A DNA stretch of 64,000 bases from CAZRCZ01 sp964598765 (lineage in GTDB: Bacteria > Sumerlaeota > Sumerlaeia > MVZB01 > JAJFLK01). Of this stretch, positions 1 to 8,439 are shown one piece after another. The stretch lies in contig CAZRCZ010000010.1 of the NCBI GenBank assembly GCA_964598765.1, positions 95,855 through 159,854 on the forward strand. Reading direction: 5' to 3'. Position numbers and translations under genes: made by a program. A model generated the notes under the pieces. That model saw only the letters and a list, made by a program, of their open reading frames with translations, was not told the DNA's origin and did not search any database. The stretch's first letter is position 1; every line of letters begins with the position of its first letter.

Positions 1-690
1 GAAGGAAAATCGGAGGCGGTGGAATTTCTCTCCCCGCTCCTCTCGGCGATCCGCGATCCGGTTTTGAACGACGCCTATCTTCATCGAACCGCCGGGCGGT
101 TCGGGCTTGATGCGGCCGTCCTGCGCAAAGCGCTCGCCAAACGAAAAGGAGACAGGGTCGGCGACGACTCCGCGAGCCAAAAACCCGCCGCGTCTCGCGC
201 CGAAGCGATTGACCGGTGCGAACTCGGTCTCCTACACCTTCTTTTGTTTCACGTCGAGCGGCTCGAATTTTTCGAGCGGATTGACGCGGCGTTGTTCGCC
301 CACGAGTTGACCCGCGCGCTCTTCAACAAAATTTGGGAGAAGGCTCAAGACATTCGGGAAGGAGAATCGCGCCCCGAAAACTGGCTGGTCATTTCTTCTT
401 CCGACGAAGAAAAGACGCTTTTGACCGAAATTCTGTTTCTTGAAAGCCGATTGGCCGGAGGGGAATTCAAAATTCCGGAGGGTTCCCTCGGAGAAGACCG
501 AATCGCCCGATCGGTCGAGGAACTCCGAATCCAATTGCGCAGAAAGCGGAGCCGTCAGGATCGCGCCGCCCAGCGCGCGCGGACGACCTCGTCCGGTTTT
601 GAGGACAACCGCGATCTCAAAGCCGCCATTCACCACGTCGGCGAATTGGTCGTTCAGGAACACAACGCCCACTTCGGCGACGGCGATTGA
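1..690 (+). CDS. dnaG: DNA primase DnaG, C-terminal part (5' end outside window)
   Basis: The reading frame is open at base 1, so only the last ~229 codons are present. The visible part begins in the region after the TOPRIM core, with the typical run FLSPLLSAIRDPVLNDAYLH, followed by a helical segment containing RFGLDAAVLRKAL, as seen in the linker of bacterial primases. The rest is a helical, charged tail that fits the helicase (DnaB)-binding domain, ending near LVVQEHNAHFGDGD. DnaG makes RNA primers at the replication fork. The GTG at 19 is only the first start-like codon inside the window and is not the true start. The catalytic and zinc domains cannot be checked here. The assignment rests on family resemblance of the C-terminal region. 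Confidence 0.8.
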   Translation, partial: EGKSEAVEFLSPLLSAIRDPVLNDAYLHRTAGRFGLDAAVLRKALAKRKGDRVGDDSASQKPAASRAEAIDRCELGLLHLLLFHVERLEFFERIDAALFAHELTRALFNKIWEKAQDIREGESRPENWLVISSSDEEKTLLTEILFLESRLAGGEFKIPEGSLGEDRIARSVEELRIQLRRKRSRQDRAAQRARTTSSGFEDNRDLKAAIHHVGELVVQEHNAHFGDGD

Positions 691-712
691 TTCCTGTCTT
701 AATCCTCGGAAA

Positions 713-845
713 TTTAACGCAAGGACGCAAAGTCGCAAGGAGCGAGGTGAGAATCCATTGGGAAATTCGGGGATCCGCTCGCGGGGGCGTCCGCGTGCTT
801 GAGCCAAGAATTTCCTGAGATGGGCTCTTTGCGGCTTTGCGTTGA
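713..845. repeat. Inverted CGCAAAG-type periodic intergenic repeat
   Basis: The left arm at 713-740 contains the spaced units AACGCAAGGACGCAAAGTCG. The right arm at 825-845 reads CTCTTTGCGGCTTTGCGTTG, an imperfect inverted copy. Such CGCAAAG-periodic elements are common between genes in many environmental bacteria. A second palindromic element (760-815) is nested between the arms. There is no coding evidence here. Confidence 0.6.
760..815 (-). repeat. Dispersed palindromic element, copy 1 (minus orientation)
   Basis: A 56-bp element bounded by GGAAATTC and GAATTTCC. Read on the minus strand it shares the core GCACGCGGACG and CCCCCGCGAGC with the copies at 46606-46663 and 52982-53039. It is intergenic here, between dnaG and the Asp-box protein. 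Confidence 0.6.
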
Positions 846-976
846 CAATTCGGATTTGCGTGGCTTAACCCGCGCTGGACTTTTTACCGGAGGCAGTGCT
901 AGAGATGGGAGTCAGCCGAAAGGCGGTTCGGGTACCGGCAATTAAAATCTTGGATGATGGTGCGTCAACCTCCGAC

Positions 977-3900
977 ATGAAACCAGTCCGCCCTCGATCC
1001 TCCACGCTCCGGAAATTCTTTGTTTCCGCCACGGTCGCGTCGCTTCTTCTGCTCGCTTCGGGGACGAAGGGGTATGCCCGCCATTGGTTCCGCGACGACG
1101 ACGAAAAGAAAGAACGAGAGCGAGAGAAGAACAACTCCCGTCAGACCCGCGAGAGCAACGATTTCCGGAAGAACGACGCCGATCGGGCCTCCGCGCTTTC
1201 GGAAGAGCAGAGGGAGGTGATCGAGGAAGAAATCGAGGAGGCGCAAGAAAAAGCGCGCTTCGATCAACCCGACGAGGCGATGAAGTTTTATATGCTCCAG
1301 CGCACTGCGGGCAAGCCGCTGGATTACGGCCTCTATCTCAAGGCCAAGGATCATATCCGCTACATGCCGCAGGCGATCGGCGACATCACGAGCTGGACCG
1401 CGCTCGGCCCCGGCAACATCGGCGGCCGCACCCGCGCCCTTCTGGTTCATCCCACGACGCCGGCGACGATGTATGCGGCGGGAGTCGCGGGCGGCATTTG
1501 GAAAACGACCAACGGCGGGACGACTTGGAATCCGCTGGATGATTTCATGGCCAATTTGGCCGTCTGCTCCATGGTCTTCGAGCGGCAGGGATCGGCTTCG
1601 GTGAATCCCGCCACGATTTACGCGGGAACCGGCGAGGGATTTTTCAACATAGACGCGGTGCGCGGCGCGGGGATTTTCAAATCCACCGATTCTGGAGCAA
1701 CGTGGACCCAATTGTCCGCGACCAATACCTCCGATTTCTATTACGTCAATAAACTGGCCGCCAGCCCCAACGACGCAAACGTCATCTACGCCGCAACGAG
1801 AACGGGAATCTGGAAAACCACCGACGGCGGGACAAACTGGTCGCGCGTCCTGCGCAACGATGGCTTGGGCGGAACCAGCGGAACTTCGGTTCTCACGATC
1901 TCCGGTTTGTGCGACGTCGTCGTGCGGACCGATTTGGGAACCGACAATTTGCTTGTCCACAACGGAACTTCGCAGACGGACGGAATCTACCGCTCGACGG
2001 ACGCCGGCGCGACGTGGTCGCGGGTTTTGACCGTGTCGGGAATGGGGCGGGCCTCGCTCGCGTTCGCTCCGAGCAACCAAGCCGTCGCCTACGCTCTTTG
2101 CGCCGACCGCCTCAACGGCAATCGTCTGCTCAACGTCTATCGAAGCGCGGACGGCGGCGGGACTTGGACGGCGCGCGTGACCAGCCCGGCAAGCTTCGAT
2201 CAGACTTCTCCCAACTGGCTTCTCCTGACCAACCCATTGGCGGCAAATTACAATCCCTGCTTTGGAGCAACCAATGTTGTGGCCAGCCAAGGATGGTATG
2301 ACAACACGATCGCCGTCGCGCCCCACAACGAGAATGTCGTCTTTGCGGGAGGCATAGACTGGTTCCGATCCGACGACGGCGGCGCGAATTGGGGATTGGC
2401 CAGTTATTGGTGGACATCGGGAAGCGGAAATCTTTATTGCCACGCCGATCAACACGTTTTGGCGTTCGATCCGGGATGGAACGGAACGTCCAATCAGACG
2501 CTCTACGTCGGCAATGACGGAGGGCTCTTCAAAACGGCCAACGCGCTGGCCGCGACGGCTTCGGGAAGCAACAACGGCATCTGTGAAAACGGGACGTGTC
2601 TCTTGAGTTGGGCGACGCTCAACAACAATTATCAGGTCACGCAGTTTTATCATGGATTGCCCTTCCCGAACGGGTCGGTCTATTTCGGCGGCACGCAGGA
2701 CAATGGAACCATCGAGGGAACCAACGGCGGAGGCATCAATGGGTGGATTTCGCTTAACGGCGGCGACGGCGGATGGGTCGCCTTTAATCCGGGCAACACC
2801 GCTACGGTTTTCTTGGAGATACAGAATAAGAACCTTCGCCGGTCCACGACAGGTGGACTCAGCGCCGCCGATATCGTGAACGGGGCGGGACAAGTGACCG
2901 AAACCTCCGCCAATTTTCCCTTCATCGTTCCCTATCGGATGGACCCGAGCAATTCCGACGTCCTTTGGTATGGCGGTCGTTCCCCGTGGCGATGCAACAA
3001 CGCCTCGTCGGCGTCCTCCGAGCCGTTGGTGACGTGGACTCAGGGGGGGGCGCAGTTGATCGCCTCCGGTTCAATTTCCGCATGGGGGATCGCGCCCACC
3101 AATGGCAACATCGTTTACGTGGGGGCCAATATCGGCTCTCCCTCATACGCGGGTAAAATTTATAAGACGACCTCCGGATTGACCTCCACAAGCTCGACCA
3201 CATGGACCGATGTGACCCCGACACTGCCGTCCGGCGCATACATCAGCTGGATCGAAGTGGATCCATCTGACTCAACCGGCAACACCGTTTACGCGACGCA
3301 ATCGTATTTCTCATCGGGCAACCATGTTTATCAGACAACAAACGGGGGAACCAGTTGGACGAACATCACGAACAACCTTCCCGATTTGCCTGCCATGACG
3401 CTGGCCATTCAGCCGAATCACCCGACGAATCTTTACGTCGGAACGGACCTCGGCGTTTTCGTCTCGAAGAACACGGGCGGGTCGTGGGCGCAGATGAACA
3501 CGCCCGGATTCGCCAATGTTTCCACCTCCGCCTTGAGTTTCCTGAATGAGTATCAACTCTTTGCTTTTACGCATGGGCGGGGAGCGTATCGCGCCGCCTT
3601 GGAGGGAAATCCGACACCGACTCCGACGGCCACTCCGACGGCGACGCGATCCTCCACCCGCTCGCCGACGAGGACAGCAACGCCCAGTCCGACACGCTCC
3701 AAAACTTCGACTCCGACCCGCTCCTCCACCCGCACGGCGACCCGATCTTCCACGCGCTCCGCCACGCGCACGGCCAGCCTGACGGCGACGCGGACTCGCA
3801 CGGCCTCGTTGACCGCCACGCGATCGGCGACGATTTCCCCGACGCGAAGTTCGACGCGCACGGGAACGCGATCCGCCACGCTCTCCCCCACGCGAAGCGC

Positions 3901-4378
3901 GACCCTCTCGCCCACGCGCACCGCCTCGCTGACGCCAACGCCGACGCGCACGGGCTCCCCCTCGCCAACCCGCTCCGCCACGACTTCGCCCACCACGACG
4001 GCTTCCCTTTCTCCGACTCGGACTGCGACGGTTTCCGGTTCCGGCACGATTACCCCCAGCCCAACCCGTTCGGCGACTCCAACACCCTCCTCCACGTTTA
4101 CCCCTTCTCCGACTCGGACCGCGTCCCTTACCCCCACGCCGACGGACACCGCCACACTGACGCCCACCATTTCCCCGACGGCGACTCTTTCGCCCACGCG
4201 ATCCGCCACGACGACTCCTTCATCCACATCCACGCCCTCGGCCACGCAGACCGCCACCCCCTCTCCCAGCTCCACGAGCACACCGCTCCCGACCGCGACG
4301 CGAACCTCAACCGCCTCGCCGACCGAGTCCGCGACGCCGACGCCCAACGCCACGCGAAATTGGGAAATTTACGAATAA
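977..4378 (+). CDS. Large secreted Asp-box (BNR/sortilin-like) repeat protein with Thr/Pro/Ser-rich tail
   Basis: A 1133-residue protein. The ATG at 977 is chosen because it places a Sec signal peptide (KFFVSATVASLLLLASGTKG) at the N-terminus; the upstream in-frame start at 896 would bury it. The mature part carries at least seven Asp-box motifs of the form STDSGATW, TTDGGTNW, STDAGATW, SADGGGTW, SDDGGANW and TTNGGTSW, which points to one or two beta-propellers of the BNR/VPS10 (sialidase-like) type between about residues 140 and 870. Residues ~879-1126 are almost purely Thr, Pro, Ser, Ala and Arg in TP/SPT repeats, a mucin-like stalk, and the protein ends with RNWEIYE. It is probably an exported or surface-displayed binding protein; the ligand is unknown. 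No catalytic glycosidase residues can be assigned. Confidence 0.85.
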   Translation: MKPVRPRSSTLRKFFVSATVASLLLLASGTKGYARHWFRDDDEKKEREREKNNSRQTRESNDFRKNDADRASALSEEQREVIEEEIEEAQEKARFDQPDEAMKFYMLQRTAGKPLDYGLYLKAKDHIRYMPQAIGDITSWTALGPGNIGGRTRALLVHPTTPATMYAAGVAGGIWKTTNGGTTWNPLDDFMANLAVCSMVFERQGSASVNPATIYAGTGEGFFNIDAVRGAGIFKSTDSGATWTQLSATNTSDFYYVNKLAASPNDANVIYAATRTGIWKTTDGGTNWSRVLRNDGLGGTSGTSVLTISGLCDVVVRTDLGTDNLLVHNGTSQTDGIYRSTDAGATWSRVLTVSGMGRASLAFAPSNQAVAYALCADRLNGNRLLNVYRSADGGGTWTARVTSPASFDQTSPNWLLLTNPLAANYNPCFGATNVVASQGWYDNTIAVAPHNENVVFAGGIDWFRSDDGGANWGLASYWWTSGSGNLYCHADQHVLAFDPGWNGTSNQTLYVGNDGGLFKTANALAATASGSNNGICENGTCLLSWATLNNNYQVTQFYHGLPFPNGSVYFGGTQDNGTIEGTNGGGINGWISLNGGDGGWVAFNPGNTATVFLEIQNKNLRRSTTGGLSAADIVNGAGQVTETSANFPFIVPYRMDPSNSDVLWYGGRSPWRCNNASSASSEPLVTWTQGGAQLIASGSISAWGIAPTNGNIVYVGANIGSPSYAGKIYKTTSGLTSTSSTTWTDVTPTLPSGAYISWIEVDPSDSTGNTVYATQSYFSSGNHVYQTTNGGTSWTNITNNLPDLPAMTLAIQPNHPTNLYVGTDLGVFVSKNTGGSWAQMNTPGFANVSTSALSFLNEYQLFAFTHGRGAYRAALEGNPTPTPTATPTATRSSTRSPTRTATPSPTRSKTSTPTRSSTRTATRSSTRSATRTASLTATRTRTASLTATRSATISPTRSSTRTGTRSATLSPTRSATLSPTRTASLTPTPTRTGSPSPTRSATTSPTTTASLSPTRTATVSGSGTITPSPTRSATPTPSSTFTPSPTRTASLTPTPTDTATLTPTISPTATLSPTRSATTTPSSTSTPSATQTATPSPSSTSTPLPTATRTSTASPTESATPTPNATRNWEIYE
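3611..4354 (+). repeat. Low-complexity coding repeat (Thr/Pro/Ser stalk)
   Basis: About 248 codons alternate between CCG/CCC/TCG/ACG-rich triplets encoding SPTRSAT-like units. The repeat also opens long valine- and alanine-rich antisense frames, which are artefacts. Slippage and length polymorphism are expected. Confidence 0.85.
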
Positions 4379-4525
4379 AAGAGATTCGATTTTTTCGAGT
4401 TAAGATTTGGAATCACAAATCGCATCTTTCGTATTTCAATTTTCCATTCCGAAATTTATGATGGCCGATCATTGATCCGACTTCGCGGATTTGAAATTTG
4501 GTCGCGGGTGAAGGGACATCCTGAC

Positions 4526-6778
4526 ATGAAACCGATTCGGCGCGGCGCTCAACGCCATTCAACTTCATTCTTGAAATCAGTCTCGCGGGCCACGGGGCTT
4601 GCGATTTTGGTTTGGCTCGGCGGAGCGCGTTCTCAAGCGGAAACCGATTACAAGGAATTGGCCAAGTCCGTTCAAATTCGGCGCGACGAATGGGGCGTGC
4701 CGCACATCACCGCGCCGACCGAGGAAGGGGCGTCGTTGGGAATGGGGTATGCCCAAACCGAGGATTATCCCCAGCTTCTGCCGAAGTTGTTCGTCGCGGG
4801 GCGTGGGGAATCGGCCAAATACTTCGGCGCGCAATTCAAGGAGCTTGATCTTCGGATCAAGAAACTCAGGATTTACGAGGATTCGGTCGAAAGGTTTGGA
4901 ACGCTCAAGCCCAACATTCAAGCGATTCTCAACGGCTACGCCGCCGGATACAACATGGCGCTCGAAAAATCGGGCGGCAAATCCGATCCGTGGGTTCGAC
5001 CGATCACCGGCGCCGACGTGCTGGCGCACGGCAGGAACGTCGTCGTCCTAGAGTTCACGCTGAGCATCAATCGGTTTTCAACCCCTCCCGCCAAAGCCAA
5101 CGGCCAAAATCACGCGAAAGCCGAACCGTGGAACGAAGGCGCGGAGAAGCTTTACGCTTCCGCCGGAATGGGAGCAGACGCCTATGGATACTCGATTCTT
5201 CCCGGCTCCAATATGTGGGCCATCGGCAAGGAGCGGAGCAAATCGGGGCGCGGCATCTTGCTCGCCAATCCCCATTTGCAGTGGTCCGGCTCGCAGACGT
5301 TCTATGAGGCGCAGTTGACCGTTCCCGGTGTCGAGAACATCTACGGCTCGACCCTGATCGGCAGTCCGGGCGTCACCATCGGCTTCAATGAAAATTTGGG
5401 CTGGTCGCACACGGTCAATCGCTTCGATTCCCACGACATTTATGAGTTGGAGAACGATCCGGCAAATCCTGAAAACTACATCTTTGACGGGAAATCGCTC
5501 CCCCTGAAAAAACGGGAAATCACGCTGGAAGTCAAAACCGACACGGGGGTCGAGAAACGGAACGAGACCGTTTACGACAGCCGCTTCGGTCCCGTCGTCT
5601 TTGAGCGCGATGGCAAACGCTACGCCTTGAAATCCCCCAACCTCGAAGAGGCCGGCATGATCGAGGAATGGAATTTGATGGCGAAGGCGAAGAACCTGAA
5701 GGAATTCCAATCCGCGCTCGACCTTCAGGCGATTCCGATGTTCAACATCTGCTACGCCGACCGCGAGGGAAATTGCTTCTACATTTTTAATGGACGCATC
5801 CCGAAACGCCCCGACGGCTACGACTGGGCCGGGACCGTGCCGGGCAACACCTCCAAGGCCGATTGGTCGGGCGTTCATCGGGAGTCGGAACTGCCGCAGT
5901 TGCTCAATCCGAAGGGGGGATACGTGCAAAATTGCAACGACGCGCCGTGGTATACGACTCCCCAGCAGTTGATAGACAAAGCGCTTTTCCCCAAATACAT
6001 GAGCGAGGATTTTCTCGGATTGCGGACGCAAATGTCGGTCCAAATGCTCGAATCGAAGGACTTGTTCACGCTGGAAGACGTGAAGACTTTGAAATTCAAC
6101 ACGAAGATGTTGAGCGCGGAGCGATGCAAGGACGATCTGGTGGCGATCTTGGAAAGGGCCGCGATCAGTTCCGAGGACATGCGCCAAGCGGCCGACGTGT
6201 TAAAAAAATGGGACGGTCGGGCCGACGTGGACAGCAAGGGCGCTCTGCTCTACAGCTATTGGTTCTCCCTTTTTCAAAGCCGGGGAGCGGGTGTGTTCAA
6301 GGAGCCTTGGACGCCGGAAAATGCGTTTCACACCCCGCGCGGCATCGTCTTTGAGGTGGGCGCGACCGACGCCATGAAGTTCGCCATCGGCCAGATGAAG
6401 GATAAGTGCGGCAAACTGGATGCCGCTTGGGGAGACGTCAGCCGATTGAAGCGCGGCAAACTCAATTTGCCGATGGCGGGCGGACCCGGCGAGTTGGGTT
6501 TATTCCGGGTTCTAACCTTCCGTCCCTCTCCGCCTGAGAAAGCGGAAGTTCCGGGGGAACGCATTGCCGTCGGCGGGGACAGCTTCGTCATGGCGGTTGA
6601 ATTCACCGATCCCCCCAAGGCGTTCAGCGTCACGGCCTACGGCGAAACCGAGCGGGAGAATTCTCCGCATTTCACCGATCAATCCGAACTATTCGCCAAA
6701 CATCGGTTCAAGGACGTCTATTACACCGAGACCGACGTGACGGCGCACGCCAAGCGGACTTACCATCCGGGAGAATAA
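4526..6778 (+). CDS. Penicillin acylase family (Ntn-hydrolase) secreted amidase
   Basis: A 750-residue secreted hydrolase. The ATG at 4526 gives a signal peptide (about residues 1-40, ending around GGARSQAE), so the enzyme should be periplasmic. The alpha-chain features EWGVPHITA and GMGYAQTEDYPQL are typical of the penicillin G acylase/acyl-homoserine-lactone acylase family. The family is made as a precursor and cleaved before a Ser that becomes the nucleophile. Here PGSNMWAIG places that Ser at residue 228, followed by LLANPHLQW, the standard downstream motif. The C-terminal half includes GGDSFVMAVEF, matching the conserved end of the beta chain. The natural substrate may be an N-acyl amino acid, a lactone signal or a peptide and cannot be told. 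The gene ends 16 bases before tpiA. Confidence 0.85.
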   Translation: MKPIRRGAQRHSTSFLKSVSRATGLAILVWLGGARSQAETDYKELAKSVQIRRDEWGVPHITAPTEEGASLGMGYAQTEDYPQLLPKLFVAGRGESAKYFGAQFKELDLRIKKLRIYEDSVERFGTLKPNIQAILNGYAAGYNMALEKSGGKSDPWVRPITGADVLAHGRNVVVLEFTLSINRFSTPPAKANGQNHAKAEPWNEGAEKLYASAGMGADAYGYSILPGSNMWAIGKERSKSGRGILLANPHLQWSGSQTFYEAQLTVPGVENIYGSTLIGSPGVTIGFNENLGWSHTVNRFDSHDIYELENDPANPENYIFDGKSLPLKKREITLEVKTDTGVEKRNETVYDSRFGPVVFERDGKRYALKSPNLEEAGMIEEWNLMAKAKNLKEFQSALDLQAIPMFNICYADREGNCFYIFNGRIPKRPDGYDWAGTVPGNTSKADWSGVHRESELPQLLNPKGGYVQNCNDAPWYTTPQQLIDKALFPKYMSEDFLGLRTQMSVQMLESKDLFTLEDVKTLKFNTKMLSAERCKDDLVAILERAAISSEDMRQAADVLKKWDGRADVDSKGALLYSYWFSLFQSRGAGVFKEPWTPENAFHTPRGIVFEVGATDAMKFAIGQMKDKCGKLDAAWGDVSRLKRGKLNLPMAGGPGELGLFRVLTFRPSPPEKAEVPGERIAVGGDSFVMAVEFTDPPKAFSVTAYGETERENSPHFTDQSELFAKHRFKDVYYTETDVTAHAKRTYHPGE

Positions 6779-6794
6779 AACGGAGTCCTTGTTC

Positions 6795-7544
6795 ATGCGC
6801 CGACCGATCATCGCCGGAAATTGGAAAATGTATAAAACTCCCTCGGAAGGGGAAGCGCTCGTTCGCGCCCTCGCGCCGTTGGTGAAGGACGCCAAAGCCG
6901 AAACGGTGGTGTGCCCCCCGTTCACTGCGCTGGATCGGGTCGGCCGCGCGCTCGAAGGATCGAACATGATCCTCGGCGCGCAGAACGTTTATTGGGAAAA
7001 AGAAGGGGCGTTCACGGGAGAAATCGCGCCGCCGATGCTCCGCGAGTTATGCGTCGGCTACGTGATTGTCGGCCATTCCGAGCGGCGCCAATTTTTTCAT
7101 GAGTCCGACGAGACGGTGAATCGGCGGGCTTTGGCGGTTTTGGCAAACGACATGCGGCCGATCATCTGCGTCGGCGAGCGGCTGGAGGAGCGCGAGTCGA
7201 ACCGGACGCGCGAAGTCGTCGCACGGCAGATTCACGGCGCGCTCGCCGGATTCTCGCGCGAACAAATGCTGAACTCCGTCATCGCCTACGAGCCGGTCTG
7301 GGCGATTGGGACGGGGAAGGTCGCCACGCCGGAACAGGCGCAGGAAATTCACCGTCTCATCCGCGATTTGCTGTCCGAACTTTTCGATGCCGGTCTCGCC
7401 GATTCGATCCGCATCCAATACGGCGGAAGCGTCAAGGCCGACAACGCCGCCGGACTTCTTTCTCAACCCGACATTGACGGCGCGCTGGTCGGCGGGGCGA
7501 GCCTTAAGACCGATTCGTTTGCGGCGATTGTCACAGCGGCGTAG
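6795..7544 (+). CDS. tpiA: Triose-phosphate isomerase
   Basis: This 249-residue protein interconverts dihydroxyacetone phosphate and glyceraldehyde-3-phosphate in glycolysis. All signature residues are present: Lys11 in AGNWKMYK, the electrophile His94 in VGHSERRQFF, the catalytic base Glu166 in AYEPVWAIGTGK, and the phosphate-binding loop YGGSVKADN. Length is normal for the family. The ATG at 6795 is preferred over the TTG at 6789 because it gives the canonical MRRPIIAGNWK start with an ACGGAG-like ribosome site about nine bases upstream. It may be co-transcribed with the acylase before it. Confidence 0.97.
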   Translation: MRRPIIAGNWKMYKTPSEGEALVRALAPLVKDAKAETVVCPPFTALDRVGRALEGSNMILGAQNVYWEKEGAFTGEIAPPMLRELCVGYVIVGHSERRQFFHESDETVNRRALAVLANDMRPIICVGERLEERESNRTREVVARQIHGALAGFSREQMLNSVIAYEPVWAIGTGKVATPEQAQEIHRLIRDLLSELFDAGLADSIRIQYGGSVKADNAAGLLSQPDIDGALVGGASLKTDSFAAIVTAA

Positions 7545-7557
7545 GCGATCTTCAGGA

Positions 7558-7815
7558 ATGAACGAATATTTGGCGCGCCGCACCCTAAACGAAAGGAAAT
7601 TTGCCAACTGGATCGGATCGCCCGAAGGCGGAAGACGATATTGGTATGAAGTGGCCGATAGAAGCGGTTGGCGAGCGCGTTATGTGAAGGAAGTTGACTC
7701 CGCCGAAAATACTCTGCGAATTTGGCAGGAAATATACAACGCCGATGGACAAAAGGTTGAAATTCATGAAAAATATCCTGTGGATGAGGGACATCAACCG
7801 ATTCCGGAGAAATAA
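7558..7815 (+). CDS. Small conserved protein, first gene of a two-gene module
   Basis: 85 residues, starting MNEYLARRTLNERKF. A central segment RYWYEVADRSGWRARYVKEV is followed by IWQEIYNADGQKVEIHEKYP. It is rich in aromatic and charged residues, with no signal peptide or membrane segment. The gene begins 13 bases after tpiA and is separated by three bases from the next small gene, so the two are surely co-translated. I recall similar small pairs in other bacteria but no assigned function. The size and arrangement recall a toxin-antitoxin-type module; that is inference. Confidence 0.6.
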   Translation: MNEYLARRTLNERKFANWIGSPEGGRRYWYEVADRSGWRARYVKEVDSAENTLRIWQEIYNADGQKVEIHEKYPVDEGHQPIPEK

Positions 7816-7818
7816 GAG

Positions 7819-8079
7819 ATGACCATCACAAGAGAGCTTGTTGCCCAAAAAATGGCGGCTTATTTGAAGCACGAGGCCAACCAAGCCGAACTTGTGGATT
7901 GGGCCGAAAACGCCATGATGGAGGGGGAATTTGACCCCCGCGACCACGACAAACTTCGCGACGTGATCAGCCGTCTGGGCTTGGCCGACGTCCGCGCCTT
8001 CGGCCTGACGTGGGAGGATTGCGAGCTTCTTCTCGAAAAGTTGGGCTACGCGGCTCATGTTGAACTCACCGCGCGATAA
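7819..8079 (+). CDS. Small conserved helical protein, second gene of the module
   Basis: 86 residues, predicted mostly helical (LVAQKMAAYLKHEANQAEL, then LVDWAENAMMEGEF and LGLADVRAFGLTWEDCELLL). The acidic, compact character fits a protein-binding partner of the basic protein encoded just upstream. The start is ATG at 7819, three bases after the previous stop. No enzymatic motif is visible. It could be an immunity or antitoxin-like partner, but nothing in the sequence proves this. Confidence 0.6.
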   Translation: MTITRELVAQKMAAYLKHEANQAELVDWAENAMMEGEFDPRDHDKLRDVISRLGLADVRAFGLTWEDCELLLEKLGYAAHVELTAR

Positions 8080-8439
8080 ATAGGCGGAATTTTCTCGAAA
8101 ATGTTGAGCGGTCGGTAGAAGGAATTTTTCCCAAGCGAAGCGCGCATAATGCGCGAAAGAAACGCCGCGAAAATCTCTTTTCGCTTTGAAAAATCAAAAT
8201 CGCGTGATAAGATCAAATGGTTTGGGCACGCGGCAAAGACTGCGGCCCATGCGAGCGTTTGTTGAAGAAATGAGCCAAGGGGCAATGCAAATTTGGGCTG
8301 TCAAAGCCGATCCGGTCCGTCCTACTGGACGGCGCGGGAAGTCCCTATCCCTCTCTTCGTCGCCGCTCCAATCCAACAACAACTTCCGGCCCTGTGGTTT
8401 GACCCCATCAGGGCCATTTTTTTGCCCGGGAGGCAATCC
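8080..8439 (+). promoter_or_regulatory. Structured 5' leader of korAB
   Basis: A 360-base gene-free stretch. It contains a hairpin at 8224-8248 (GGGC-CGC paired with GCG-GCCC), a perfect 6-bp stem with a TACT loop at 8317-8332 (CCGTCC/GGACGG), and a terminator-like hairpin at 8388-8415. The ribosome site GGGAGG (8429-8434 region) lies directly after the terminator's T-run. I cannot match it to a named riboswitch class. Short reading frames crossing it look spurious. Confidence 0.45.
8388..8423 (+). terminator. Terminator-like hairpin inside the korAB leader
   Basis: The stem GGCCCTG (8388-8394) pairs perfectly with CAGGGCC (8409-8415). An inner TGG/CCA extension continues the stem, and seven T residues follow at 8417-8423. 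It ends only 16 bases before the korA ATG, so it would act as an attenuator rather than an end-of-operon terminator. Confidence 0.55.

Noticed and set aside
965..2893. Long minus-strand open frame (642 codons) under the Asp-box gene
   Set aside because: It is antisense to a well-supported secreted protein, rich in Arg/Val from high-G+C third positions, and shows no domain or signal.
3553..4353. Minus-strand frames made of VGVxVGVAV-like and RSAWRxxS-like repeats
   Set aside because: They are mirror images of the Thr/Pro codon repeat in the plus-strand gene.
3611..4354. Possible CRISPR or tandem DNA array
   Set aside because: Units vary in length and are in frame as protein low complexity, with no constant repeat-spacer structure.
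8293..8439. N-terminal extension of korA
   Set aside because: It would translate the leader hairpins and terminator T-run; a good ribosome site precedes the ATG at 8440.
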